The translations under genes and the position numbers were made by a program. A stretch of 64,000 bases of DNA from Microbacterium sp. SLBN-154 (lineage in GTDB: Bacteria; Actinomycetota; Actinomycetes; Actinomycetales; Microbacteriaceae): positions 2,294,001 through 2,358,000 of the forward strand of contig NZ_VFNL01000001.1 in NCBI RefSeq assembly GCF_006715565.1, in the 5' to 3' direction. Shown here piece after piece: positions 8,561 to 19,641 of this stretch. The notes below the pieces were generated by a model. That model was not told where the DNA came from. It did no database searches and saw only the letters and a program-made list of their open reading frames with translations. How positions within the stretch are numbered: the first letter of the stretch is position 1; each line of letters opens with the position of its first letter.

Positions 8561-8856
8561 TGTTCCTCCCCCAGGATGGCGGTGACCCGGAAGCGGTTGT
8601 CGGCGGCCTCGGGGGCATTCTGCAACACCTGCTCGACGGTCAGGACGTCGGCGGGGACGTCCTCACGGAACACGTTCTGCAGCGGAATGGGATGGCTGGT
8701 GGCCACCACGTCGGCGGTCGCGACCTCGGACACCTTGGCGATGTTGTCGACGATGACGTCGAGCTGGCCGGTGAGACGCGCCACCTCCCCTTCGCTCAGC
8801 TGGATGCGTGCGAGCACGCCGAGATGGCGAACGAGGTCGGGTGTGATTTCAGACAC
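8557..8856 (-). CDS. gatC: Asp-tRNA(Asn)/Glu-tRNA(Gln) amidotransferase subunit C
   Basis: A 99-residue protein with the GatC pattern: '[22 protein letters not shown]', '[15 protein letters not shown]' and 'NVFREDVP...[15 protein letters not shown]'. It stabilises GatA and joins it to GatB. It is the first gene of gatCAB. The GTG start is preceded by TAAACT exactly 7 nt upstream, so the whole operon begins with a leaderless cistron. Confidence 0.94.
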   Translation of the reverse strand: MSEITPDLVRHLGVLARIQLSEGEVARLTGQLDVIVDNIAKVSEVATADVVATSHPIPLQNVFREDVPADVLTVEQVLQNAPEAADNRFRVTAILGEEQ

Positions 8857-8862
8857 CCGAAC

Positions 8863-8868
8863 AGTTTA
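8863..8868 (-). promoter_or_regulatory. -10 box of leaderless gatCAB operon
   Basis: TAAACT on the minus strand, followed by GTTCGG and then the GTG start of gatC. It is one of the best -10 matches in the window; no Shine-Dalgarno sequence is present. Confidence 0.6.
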
Positions 8869-8941
8869 GGTGCTCGCTTCGTCGACCTCCGGCCGTGCCC
8901 GGCGACGGGAGGAGCCTTCGCGCCGTCGTAGAGTGTCGGGC

Positions 8942-10669
8942 GTGACGACGTACGACCCGCCCCGTCCGTGGATCGCCAGCTACGCCGAGGGGGTTCCCTC
9001 GGACCTCCCCGAGGTATCGGGGTCGCTGATCGACATCATCGACACGGCGGCGCGTGAGAATCCGGATGCGCCGGCGCTGGAGTTCTTCGGACGAGAGACG
9101 ACCTACCGGCAGCTCCACGCGCAGATCATCGCCGCCGCCGAAGGGTTGCGGCGCCGCGGCGTGAGGGCGGGCGACGCGGTGGCGATCGTGCTGCCGAACT
9201 GTCCACAGCACATCGTCGCCTTCTACGCCGTCCTGCGGCTCGGTGCGGTGGTCGTGGAACACAACCCGCTCTACACCGCGCGGGAGCTGCGCACCCAGTT
9301 CCAGGATCACGGAGCTCGTCACGCGATCGTCTGGAGCAAGGTCGTCGACACCGTTCGCGCGTTCCCCGACGATCTCGGGATCCAGACCCTGGTGTCGGTC
9401 GAAATCCGTCGCGCCATGCCGTGGCGCACCCGCGTCGCCCTGAGACTTCCGGTTGCGCGAGCCCGTGAGGCGCGGGTGGCACTGGACTCCCCCGTCGCTC
9501 GGCGCGCAGCGTCGGTGGAACGATGGGAAGACCTGACCGCCGACGGCCCGCTCGCCCCCGAGCACGCAGGTCCCGACACCGACGATCTCGCGATCCTGCA
9601 ATACACCAGCGGCACGACCGGCTCGCCCAAGGGCGTGCGACTCACCCACCGCAACCTTCTCGCCAACGCCGCGCAGGCCCGCTCCTGGGTGCCGGGGATC
9701 ACGCGCGGAGAGGGATGCGTCGTCTACGCCGTCCTCCCGATGTTCCACGCGTACGGTCTCACGCTGTGTCTCACCTTCGCCATGTCGATGGCCGCCCGGC
9801 TCGTTCTGTTCCCCCGCTTCGATCCCGAGCTCGTGCTGGCGGTGACGAAGAAGCGGCCCGCGACCTTCCTGCCCCTCGTTCCCCCCATCGCCGAACGGCT
9901 GCTCTCCTCCGCCGAGGCCGCCGGGGTCTCTCTGGAGGGGACGCAGGTCGCCATCTCGGGCGCGATGGCGCTCCCCCATGAGCTGGTGGTGCCCTTCGAG
10001 CGGGCCAGCGGCGGCTACCTCGTCGAGGGCTACGGACTCAGCGAGTGCTCTCCAGTCCTCATGGCCAACCCGGTCGCGACCCACCGCAAGCCCGGGACCG
10101 TCGGTCTTCCCCTGCCGGGCACCGAGTGCCGGGTGGTGGATCCGGATGACCCTCACACCGACGTGCCGCAGGGCGAGCCCGGGGAACTCGTCGTGCGGGG
10201 ACCCCAGGTGTTCGACGGCTACCACGGGCGCCCGGAGGAGACCGAGCAGGTGTTCGTCGACGGCTGGTTCCGCACCGGTGACATCGTCACGATCGACGAC
10301 GAGGGCTTCGTCAGGATCGTCGATCGGATCAAAGAGCTCATCATCACCGGCGGTTTCAACGTGGCTCCCACCGAAGTCGAGAACGTCCTGCGCCAGCATC
10401 CCCGAGTGAGCGACGCAGCCGTGGTCGGTCTCCCCTCGCGTCATTCGGGCGAGGACGTCGTCGCCGCAGTCGTCGTGTCGGGCACAGATCCGGTCGATCC
10501 CGAAGAGATCCGAGGCTTCGCCCGCGGGATCCTCACGGCATACAAAGTGCCGCGCCGGGTGCTCGTCGTCAACGAGCTGCCGCGTTCGTTGATCGGCAAG
10601 GTGCAGCGACGTCAGGTGCGGGCGCAGCTTCTCGAGAGGCCGGATGCGGGCCGGGCAGACGCCGACTGA
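8942..10669 (+). CDS. fadD: Long-chain fatty acid-CoA ligase (AMP-forming)
   Basis: Activates fatty acids to acyl-CoA by way of an acyl-adenylate. The ATP-binding motif 'LQYTSGTTGSPKGVRLTH' is followed by 'LPMFHAYGLT', 'LVEGYGLSECSPVLMANP', 'DGWFRTGDIVTIDDEGFVRI', 'VDRIKELIITGGFNVAPTEV' and the catalytic lysine region 'LPRSLIGKVQRRQVR'. 575 residues, cytoplasmic or membrane-associated. I prefer the GTG at 8942 (VTTYDPPRPW) to an upstream ATG at 8870, because TAGAGT (8929-8934) lies 8 nt before it. The stop codon abuts the ligA stop directly, the two forming TGATCA. Confidence 0.9.
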   Translation: MTTYDPPRPWIASYAEGVPSDLPEVSGSLIDIIDTAARENPDAPALEFFGRETTYRQLHAQIIAAAEGLRRRGVRAGDAVAIVLPNCPQHIVAFYAVLRLGAVVVEHNPLYTARELRTQFQDHGARHAIVWSKVVDTVRAFPDDLGIQTLVSVEIRRAMPWRTRVALRLPVARAREARVALDSPVARRAASVERWEDLTADGPLAPEHAGPDTDDLAILQYTSGTTGSPKGVRLTHRNLLANAAQARSWVPGITRGEGCVVYAVLPMFHAYGLTLCLTFAMSMAARLVLFPRFDPELVLAVTKKRPATFLPLVPPIAERLLSSAEAAGVSLEGTQVAISGAMALPHELVVPFERASGGYLVEGYGLSECSPVLMANPVATHRKPGTVGLPLPGTECRVVDPDDPHTDVPQGEPGELVVRGPQVFDGYHGRPEETEQVFVDGWFRTGDIVTIDDEGFVRIVDRIKELIITGGFNVAPTEVENVLRQHPRVSDAAVVGLPSRHSGEDVVAAVVVSGTDPVDPEEIRGFARGILTAYKVPRRVLVVNELPRSLIGKVQRRQVRAQLLERPDAGRADAD

Positions 10670-12988
<2,319 letters not shown>

Positions 12989-13020
12989 GGCAGTGCCTCC
13001 GACACCGCAGCGGAGCCCGT

Positions 13021-14127
13021 TCAGGAGACGACCGTCTCGACGGGAGCCGCCGACACCGTACGCGCGATGGTGAACTGCCCGATGACCCGGGTGCCCTCGT
13101 AGAGGACGGCGGTCTGTCCGGGGGCGACGCCATCGAACGGCTGGTCCGGGGTGATCTCGATCTCGGTGCCGTCGAACCGTCCCTCCGCCGGCACAGGCTC
13201 GGCGTGGGCGCGGATCTGGACGTGGCACGAGAACAGTCCGACCGCCGGCGGCTGCGTGGTCCAGCTGAACCGATCGCCGGCGATGCGCGCGGTGGCCAGC
13301 GCCTCTTTCGGACCGACCACGACGGTGTTGGAGACGGGCCGGACCTCGAGGACGAAGCGGGGCTTGCCGTCTGCAGCCGGGACACCGAGCGCCAGTCCAC
13401 GGCGCTGCCCGACCGTGTAGGCGTGGGCGCCGTCGTGCCGGCCGACGACGTCGCCGGCGCGGTCGACGATGTCGCCGGGGGTCGCACCGACGCGCTCGGC
13501 GAGCCAGCCGCGGGTGTCGCCGTCGGGGATGAAGCAGATGTCGTAGCTGTCGGGCTTGTTCGCCACGGTCAGACCGCTGCGCTCCGCCTCGGCCCGCACC
13601 ACGGCCTTGGACGGGGTGTCTCCCAGGGGGAAGAGCGAATGCGCGAGCTGGTCGGGAGTGAGGACTCCGAGCACGTAGGACTGATCCTTGGCGGCATCCG
13701 ACGCCCGGTGCAGTTCGCGCCCCGCGGCGGTGTCCACGATGCGCGCGTAGTGCCCCGTGCACACCGCGTCGAACCCGAGCTCGACGGCCCGCTCGAGCAG
13801 CGCGGCGAACTTGATGCGCTCGTTGCACCGCATGCACGGGTTCGGGGTGCGACCGGCCCTGTACTCGGTCACGAAGTCCTCGATCACGTCGTCCCGGAAG
13901 CGTTCGGAGAAGTCCCACACGTAGAACGGGAACCCGAGCACATCCGCGGCGCGACGCGCATCCATCGCGTCCTCGATGGTGCAGCATCCCCGGCTGCCGG
14001 TGCGCAGAGTGCCCCCCGCCCGCGAGAGCGCCAGGTGCACGCCGACGACGTCGTGACCCGCATCGACCATGCGGGCCGCCGCGACGGCCGAATCCACGCC
14101 GCCGCTCATTGCCGCCAGTACTCGCAT
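13021..14127 (-). CDS. mnmA: tRNA-specific 2-thiouridylase MnmA
   Basis: Adds sulfur to U34 of tRNA-Lys, -Glu and -Gln. The PP-loop motif '[16 protein letters not shown]' is at residues 5-20. The two catalytic cysteines are in '[17 protein letters not shown]' and '[16 protein letters not shown]'; '[15 protein letters not shown]' is also diagnostic. 368 residues, normal length. The gene lies 9 nt downstream of the cysteine desulfurase that probably supplies its sulfur, so the pair looks like an operon. The same order occurs in Mycobacterium. Confidence 0.95.
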   Translation of the reverse strand: MRVLAAMSGGVDSAVAAARMVDAGHDVVGVHLALSRAGGTLRTGSRGCCTIEDAMDARRAADVLGFPFYVWDFSERFRDDVIEDFVTEYRAGRTPNPCMRCNERIKFAALLERAVELGFDAVCTGHYARIVDTAAGRELHRASDAAKDQSYVLGVLTPDQLAHSLFPLGDTPSKAVVRAEAERSGLTVANKPDSYDICFIPDGDTRGWLAERVGATPGDIVDRAGDVVGRHDGAHAYTVGQRRGLALGVPAADGKPRFVLEVRPVSNTVVVGPKEALATARIAGDRFSWTTQPPAVGLFSCHVQIRAHAEPVPAEGRFDGTEIEITPDQPFDGVAPGQTAVLYEGTRVIGQFTIARTVSAAPVETVVS

Positions 14128-14136
14128 CCGTCCAGT

Positions 14137-15336
14137 CTACGAAGGGGTCGCTGGACGGATTCCGGATGCCGCACGCGCGCGTCGGACGGCCTCCGGCAGA
14201 TGCCGGAGCACCGCGTCGACGTCCGACGACGTACTGGTCCGCCCCAGCGAGAATCGCAGCACCTGTCGCGCCTCGGCCGGGGTCCGGCCCAGCGCGAGGA
14301 CGACGTGGGACGGCTCGGCGACCCCCGCCTGGCAGGCCGACCCGGTCGACACCGCGATCCCCGCCTGATCCAGGAGGAACAGCAGCGTCTCCCCCGCGGC
14401 CCCTGGGAAGAGCACGTGGACATTGCCCGCGAGACGCGCCGTCGATCCGTGCGCGGGCGGGCCGAGGACCTCGGCGCCGGTCACCGTCTCCCGGATGCCG
14501 CGGATCAGACGGTCCGACAGTCCGCCCAGACGCTCCTGCTCCCGCTCGCGCTCGGCTTCGGCGGCGTCCAGCGCGGCCGCGAACGCGACGCTGCCGGCGA
14601 CGTCCTGGGTACCGGCCCGGAGTCCGCGCTGGTGCCCGCCGCCGTGGAGGAGAGGCTCGATGCGCGCGTGGCGCGAGACCACCAGGGCGCCCACGCCGAC
14701 CGGTCCCCCCACCTTGTGCGCGGCGACGCTGAGGGCCACCAGGCCGGCGGATCCGGTCGCCGACCCGCGCCAGTCGCGGAAGGAGACCGGCACGCGCCCG
14801 AGGGCGGCGATGGCGTCCACGTGGAACGGGATGCCCGCGGCGGAGGCAGCGGCGGCGAGAGCGGGGATGTCGTTGACCGTGCCGATCTCGTTGTTGGCCG
14901 CAAGCGCCGTCGCCACAGCCGCCCCTCTCGCGGCGGCGGCGAACTCCGCCACCCCGATGCGCCCGATCTCGTCGAGCGGCACGGACCGCGCCTGTGCTCC
15001 CGCGAAGCGCGACAGCCATTCGACGACGTCCAGGGTCGCGTGGTGCTCGCCGTCGGGAAGCACGATCGCCTCCGCCCCGGCCGACCGGGCCCACCACAAC
15101 CCCTTCAGAGCGAGATTGACCGCCTCGGTCCCTCCCGACGTGAACACGATCTCGATGGGATCGGCGCCGAGCAGAACCGCCAGGCGCTCCCGGGCGTCCT
15201 CGAGGAGGCGACGCGCGGACTGTCCGGCGCCGTGGATCGACGAGGGATTGCCGACGACCTCGTGGGCGCGGATCCACGCCTCGCGGGCTTCGGGGCGCAG
15301 GGGGCTCGTCGCCGCGTGATCGAGGTACGCCGTCAT
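14137..15336 (-). CDS. iscS: Cysteine desulfurase (IscS/NifS family)
   Basis: PLP enzyme that takes sulfur from L-cysteine for thiolation and Fe-S clusters. It starts 'TAYLDHAATSPLRPEAREAW' and has 'VFTSGGTEAVNLALKG', 'DGEHHATLD' (PLP-stacking His), 'SVAAHKVGGPVGVGALVV' with Lys208 as the PLP anchor, and 'AVSTGSACQAGVAEPSHV' with the persulfide Cys335. 399 residues. A good ribosome site (GGGGAGGAAGG) precedes the ATG. Its likely -10 (TACGAT on the minus strand, 15397-15402) overlaps that of the divergent glgX. Confidence 0.92.
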   Translation of the reverse strand: MTAYLDHAATSPLRPEAREAWIRAHEVVGNPSSIHGAGQSARRLLEDARERLAVLLGADPIEIVFTSGGTEAVNLALKGLWWARSAGAEAIVLPDGEHHATLDVVEWLSRFAGAQARSVPLDEIGRIGVAEFAAAARGAAVATALAANNEIGTVNDIPALAAAASAAGIPFHVDAIAALGRVPVSFRDWRGSATGSAGLVALSVAAHKVGGPVGVGALVVSRHARIEPLLHGGGHQRGLRAGTQDVAGSVAFAAALDAAEAEREREQERLGGLSDRLIRGIRETVTGAEVLGPPAHGSTARLAGNVHVLFPGAAGETLLFLLDQAGIAVSTGSACQAGVAEPSHVVLALGRTPAEARQVLRFSLGRTSTSSDVDAVLRHLPEAVRRARAASGIRPATPS

Positions 15337-15393
15337 CGCCGAGCACCTTCCTCCCCGTCAGGACGAGCCGTCATCTCCGGGATACACGCGCTC

Positions 15394-15404
15394 ACTATCG
15401 TAGT
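15394..15404. promoter_or_regulatory. Overlapping divergent -10 elements (iscS / glgX)
   Basis: The palindrome ACTA-TCG-TAGT supplies TATCGT on the plus strand (15396-15401, 8 nt before the glgX ATG) and TACGAT on the minus strand (15397-15402, starting about 54 nt upstream of iscS). Two polymerases could not occupy it at once. Confidence 0.45.
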
Positions 15405-15408
15405 TCGC

Positions 15409-17496
15409 ATGGTCAGCACCGACCCCCTCGCCCCCACCTCCCTCTCCGCCTCACTGCTGAGCCCGCACCTCGACGACCTGGGCGTCAGGCAGGGCCCCGC
15501 CGGAGGCACCCTCCGGGTCTGGTCCGCCCACGCCGAAGCCATCGAGCTCGTGCTCTTCGACCGCGATGACATCGACTGGATCGTCGCAACCGCTTCGCTC
15601 GTCCCGGAAGGCGGTGGTGTCTGGGCGGTGACCACCCCGCTGCTGCACCCGGGCGCCCGGTACGCGCTCCGCGTCGACGGTCCCTCCGGCCCCGGCAGCG
15701 TCTTCAACAGCGCGACGCTTCTCACCGATCCCTATGCGCGCGGAGTCGTCGGAAGCGGCCTGGAGGACTGGCGCTGCGTCGTCATCGACGGCGGGTTCGA
15801 CTGGGGCGGTGTGCCCAAGCCCGGCGTCCCGCTGGATCGCACCGTCATCTACGAGGGACATGTCAAGGGCCTCACGAAGCGTCACCCGGGGATCCCCGCC
15901 GCCCTCCACGGCACATATGCGGGACTCGCCCACCCCGCGATGATCGAGCACCTGCTGAGCCTGGGGGTGACCAGTGTCGAGCTCCTCCCGATCCATGCCT
16001 TCGCCTCCGAGCCGCGCCTGCTGCAGCACGGACTTTCGAACTACTGGGGCTACAACACCGTCAACTTCTTCAGCCCGCATGCCGCCTACGCCACTCTGGA
16101 GGCTCAGCGGCAGGGCCCCGAAGCGGTGCTCCGCGAAGTGAAGGGAATGGTGCGCCTGCTGCACGAGGCCGGCATCGAGGTGCTTCTCGACGTCGTCTAC
16201 AACCACACCGCCGAAGAAGGAATCGGCGGCCCCCGCTCGAGTCTGCGCGGCATCGACAACCGGTCGTACTACCGGCAGCAGGACGACGGCACCTACATCG
16301 ACGTCACCGGGTGTGGAAACAGCGTCAACACGGCGACCGACGCCGCGGCGCGGCTGGTGCTCGATTCCCTCCGGTATTGGGCACGGGAGGTGCAGATCGA
16401 CGGCTTCCGCTTCGATCTGGCGGTGACCCTCGGACGTGATGCCGGGCACGCCTTCACCCCGGATCATCCGCTCCTCCAGGCCATCGTCGACGATCCGGCG
16501 CTGGCGGATGTGAAGAAGATCGTCGAGCCCTGGGACGTCGGTATGGGCGGCTGGCAGACGGGGAACTTCGCGCCCGGCTGGCACGAGTGGAACGATCGCT
16601 ACCGCGACCGGGTCCGCAACTTCTGGCTGAGCGACATCGACTACGCCCGACGGGCCTCGACGTCGCCGGTCGGCATCGGTGGTTTCGCCACGCGCCTGGC
16701 CGGATCGTCCAACACCTTCAGCGAGGAACGCGGACCCCTCGCGAGCGTCAACTTCGTCACCGCGCACGACGGCTTCACCCTCCGCGACCTGGTGTCGTAC
16801 GACGTCAAGCACAACCTCGGCAACGGAGAGCAGAATCGCGACGGCGCCGACACGAACCGCTCGTTCAACCACGGTGCGGAGGGGCGCACCGACGACCAGG
16901 CGGTCCTCGCCACCCGCCGCCGCGCGATGCGCAACCTCCTCGGCACCCTGCTGATGTCAGCAGGGATTCCGATGCTGACGGCGGGCGACGAGTTCGGCCG
17001 CACCCAGCGGGGCAACAACAACGCCTACTGCCACGATTCGCCGCTGACCTGGTTGTCCTGGGAGCACGCACCCTGGCAGCAGGATCTTCTCGCCCATGTG
17101 CAGGCCCTCACCCGGCTGCGTCGAGAGAACCCCGCCCTTCGTCCCATCCGATTCGCCCGTCTGGGCGAGCGGATCCCCTCGGCCTCGGTGATGCAGTGGT
17201 ACGACGAGAACGGCCAGACCATGTCGCCCGACCGGTGGACCGACCCCGGCCACCGGACGCTCCAGTACGTCGCCGCCTCGACCCCCGAGAACGAGCCGTT
17301 CAACCGGGTCCTCCTCGTCATCCACGGTGTGGAGCGCCCGACGACGGTCACCCTTCCCGAGCTCGAGGAGGCCCACCGCTTCGTCTCGCTGTGGTCCAGC
17401 GCCGATGAGAATCCGTCCGCGCACGAGGGTGTCTTCGCACCCGGCGACGACCTGGATGTCCCCCCGACGAGCATGCGGCTGTTCCGCGTGGAGTGA
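15409..17496 (+). CDS. glgX: Glycogen debranching enzyme GlgX-type (GH13)
   Basis: Isoamylase-type enzyme that hydrolyses alpha-1,6 branches of glycogen. After an N-terminal CBM48-like domain (residues 20-140) the GH13 barrel shows region I 'LLDVVYNHTAEEG', the nucleophile D336 in 'DGFRFDLAVTL', the acid/base E373 in 'KIVEPWDVG' and H453-D454 in 'NFVTAHDGFTLRD'. 'GDEFGRTQRGNNNAYCHD' is typical of GlgX/TreX. 695 residues. The ATG at 15409 is 8 nt after TATCGT, so it is probably leaderless. It heads a plus-strand cluster with glgE and glgB; a second paralogue lies at 45915-48125. Confidence 0.9.
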   Translation: MVSTDPLAPTSLSASLLSPHLDDLGVRQGPAGGTLRVWSAHAEAIELVLFDRDDIDWIVATASLVPEGGGVWAVTTPLLHPGARYALRVDGPSGPGSVFNSATLLTDPYARGVVGSGLEDWRCVVIDGGFDWGGVPKPGVPLDRTVIYEGHVKGLTKRHPGIPAALHGTYAGLAHPAMIEHLLSLGVTSVELLPIHAFASEPRLLQHGLSNYWGYNTVNFFSPHAAYATLEAQRQGPEAVLREVKGMVRLLHEAGIEVLLDVVYNHTAEEGIGGPRSSLRGIDNRSYYRQQDDGTYIDVTGCGNSVNTATDAAARLVLDSLRYWAREVQIDGFRFDLAVTLGRDAGHAFTPDHPLLQAIVDDPALADVKKIVEPWDVGMGGWQTGNFAPGWHEWNDRYRDRVRNFWLSDIDYARRASTSPVGIGGFATRLAGSSNTFSEERGPLASVNFVTAHDGFTLRDLVSYDVKHNLGNGEQNRDGADTNRSFNHGAEGRTDDQAVLATRRRAMRNLLGTLLMSAGIPMLTAGDEFGRTQRGNNNAYCHDSPLTWLSWEHAPWQQDLLAHVQALTRLRRENPALRPIRFARLGERIPSASVMQWYDENGQTMSPDRWTDPGHRTLQYVAASTPENEPFNRVLLVIHGVERPTTVTLPELEEAHRFVSLWSSADENPSAHEGVFAPGDDLDVPPTSMRLFRVE

Positions 17497-17553
17497 TCGA
17501 CGGCCTGTGCGCAAGCCCTGCGGTCGTCCGATGGTGCGCGGTAGGTTCGAGTG

Positions 17554-19641
17554 GTGGCCACGACGACTCGTTCCCCCCGCCCCCGTCCCTGGCGCTCGGC
17601 ATCGGCGATCCCGGTGCGCGCCGTCCGACCCACCACCGCACCCGCGCCCACGGTGACGCCGCGCATCCCCCTGACCCTCCCCTCTCCCAGCGTGCCCGGC
17701 GGCCGCTATCGGCCCTCGGCGTACGTCGGCGATGCCGTCCCCTTCACCGTCACGGCATTCCGCGAAGGACACGATGCGATCGGCGTGCAGGTGCGGCTCT
17801 TCTCCCCTTCGGGTGATGAGTCCCTTCACCGGCTCACCCCGCTGAACGACGGCTTCGACCGCTGGACGACCACGGTGGCTCCCCTCGAGACCGGGGTGTG
17901 GCGCTTCCGGTTCGAGGCCTTCAGCGACGATTTCGCCACGTGGCAGCACGCTGCCGACATCAAGCTCGCCGCCGGACTCGACCCCTTCGTGATGCGCGAA
18001 TCCGGAGCCCGCCTGTTCGACACCGCGATCGCGGAGAAGGGTCGGAGTGCGGCCGAACGCACCCTGCTGGCCGCCGCCGCCGCACAGTTGCGCGATGCCG
18101 ATGTCACCGATGCCTCGGCTTTGGACATCGTCCGCGATGAGCGGATCGCGGCGCTGTTCGCCGCGCGTCCGACCTCGGCGATCGTCAGCGCGGGAGAAGA
18201 AGCCGAACTGCTCGTCGAGCGCGAGCGAGCCGGCGTCGGATCCTGGTACGAGTTCTTCCCGCGCTCCGAGGGCGCCACGCGCAACGACGACGGCTCGGTC
18301 AGCAGCGGGACGCTGCGAACCGCCATCGACCGGCTTCCCGGCGTCGCGGGGATGGGCTTCGACGTCATCTACCTCCCGCCCATCCATCCGATCGGAACCA
18401 CCAACCGCAAGGGCAGGAACAACAGCCTCACTTCCGAACCCGGCGACCCCGGCTCCCCCTACGCCATCGGCTCCCACGAGGGCGGACACGACGCCATCCA
18501 CCCCGACCTCGGCACCGAGGCGGACTTCGTCGCCTTCGTCGACGCCGCCCGCGGCCACGGGCTCGAGGTCGCTCTCGACCTCGCGCTGAACGCCTCTCCG
18601 GATCATCCGTGGGTCACCGAGCACCCGGAGTGGTTCACCACCCTCCCCGACGGGTCGATCGCGTTCGCCGAGAATCCGCCGAAGAAGTACCAGGACATCT
18701 ATCCGCCGAACTTCGACAACGATCCGGCCGGGATCTACGCAGAGATCCTGCGGGTGGTCCAGCACTGGGTGGGCCTCGGGGTCAAGATCTTCCGCGTCGA
18801 CAATCCCCACACCAAGCCGGTGCAGTTCTGGGAGTGGCTGATCAGGACGGTCAACGAGGCGGACCCGGACGTCATCTTCCTCTCCGAGGCCTTCACCCGC
18901 CCGGCGATGATGCGGGGCTTGGCGATGGCCGGATTCCAGCAGAGCTACACCTACTTCACCTGGCGCAACAGCAAGGCGGAGCTGGAGGAGTTCTTCACCT
19001 CTATCTCGCATGAGACGTCGGACTTCATGCGGCCGAACCTCTTCGTCAACACCCATGACATCCTCACCGAGTACCTGCAGTACGGCGGCCGGCCGGGATA
19101 CCGGATCCGCGCCGCGCTCGCCGCGACGGCGTCGCCGACGTGGGGTGTCTACGCCGGGTACGAACTGTTCGAGAACGTCGCCCGTCCGGGCTCGGAGGAG
19201 AACATCGACAACGAGAAGTACGAGTACAAATTCCGCGACTGGGACGGCGCCGAGGCCCGCGGCGAGTCCCTCGCGCCGTGGCTGCGGCGCCTCAACGAGA
19301 TCCGGCGCGCGCACCCGGCGCTTCGACAGCTGCGAAACCTCGACGTGCACTGGAGCGATGACGAAGCCATCCTCGTCTACTCCAAGCACCTGGATGCCGC
19401 GCTGTCGCCGACCGGCGAATCCGACACCATCCTCGTGGTGGTCAACGTCGACCCGCACTCGACCCGTCAGACGATGGTCCACCTCGACACCCGCGTGTGG
19501 GGTGTGACGCCCGGCGAACCCTTCGAGGTCGAGGACCTCGTGACCGGGGCGCGCTGGACATGGTCGGATCACAATTTCGTGCGCCTCGACGCCTTCACCG
19601 AACCCGTGCACATCCTCCACATCGCAAAGGACCGCGCATGA
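17554..19641 (+). CDS. glgE: Alpha-1,4-glucan:maltose-1-phosphate maltosyltransferase GlgE
   Basis: Transfers maltosyl units from maltose-1-phosphate to glucan ends. GlgE features: 'FDVIYLPPIHPIGTTNRKG', the nucleophile D416 in 'KIFRVDNPHTKPVQFWEWL', the acid/base E445 in 'VIFLSEAFTRPAMM', and 'FVNTHDILTEYLQYGGRPG'. About 695 residues, the usual size. TAGGTT (17542-17547) ends 7 nt before the GTG at 17554, which I prefer; the preceding GTG at 17551 would add one residue. glgB starts inside its stop codon. No treS/mak or maltose-1-phosphate synthase gene is seen in the window. Confidence 0.95.
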   Translation: MATTTRSPRPRPWRSASAIPVRAVRPTTAPAPTVTPRIPLTLPSPSVPGGRYRPSAYVGDAVPFTVTAFREGHDAIGVQVRLFSPSGDESLHRLTPLNDGFDRWTTTVAPLETGVWRFRFEAFSDDFATWQHAADIKLAAGLDPFVMRESGARLFDTAIAEKGRSAAERTLLAAAAAQLRDADVTDASALDIVRDERIAALFAARPTSAIVSAGEEAELLVERERAGVGSWYEFFPRSEGATRNDDGSVSSGTLRTAIDRLPGVAGMGFDVIYLPPIHPIGTTNRKGRNNSLTSEPGDPGSPYAIGSHEGGHDAIHPDLGTEADFVAFVDAARGHGLEVALDLALNASPDHPWVTEHPEWFTTLPDGSIAFAENPPKKYQDIYPPNFDNDPAGIYAEILRVVQHWVGLGVKIFRVDNPHTKPVQFWEWLIRTVNEADPDVIFLSEAFTRPAMMRGLAMAGFQQSYTYFTWRNSKAELEEFFTSISHETSDFMRPNLFVNTHDILTEYLQYGGRPGYRIRAALAATASPTWGVYAGYELFENVARPGSEENIDNEKYEYKFRDWDGAEARGESLAPWLRRLNEIRRAHPALRQLRNLDVHWSDDEAILVYSKHLDAALSPTGESDTILVVVNVDPHSTRQTMVHLDTRVWGVTPGEPFEVEDLVTGARWTWSDHNFVRLDAFTEPVHILHIAKDRA

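Noticed and set aside
8849..10444. 531-codon minus-strand open frame opposite fadD
   Set aside because: Shadow of fadD, which has all AMP-ligase motifs; the antisense text is Asp/His/Arg-rich without a domain.
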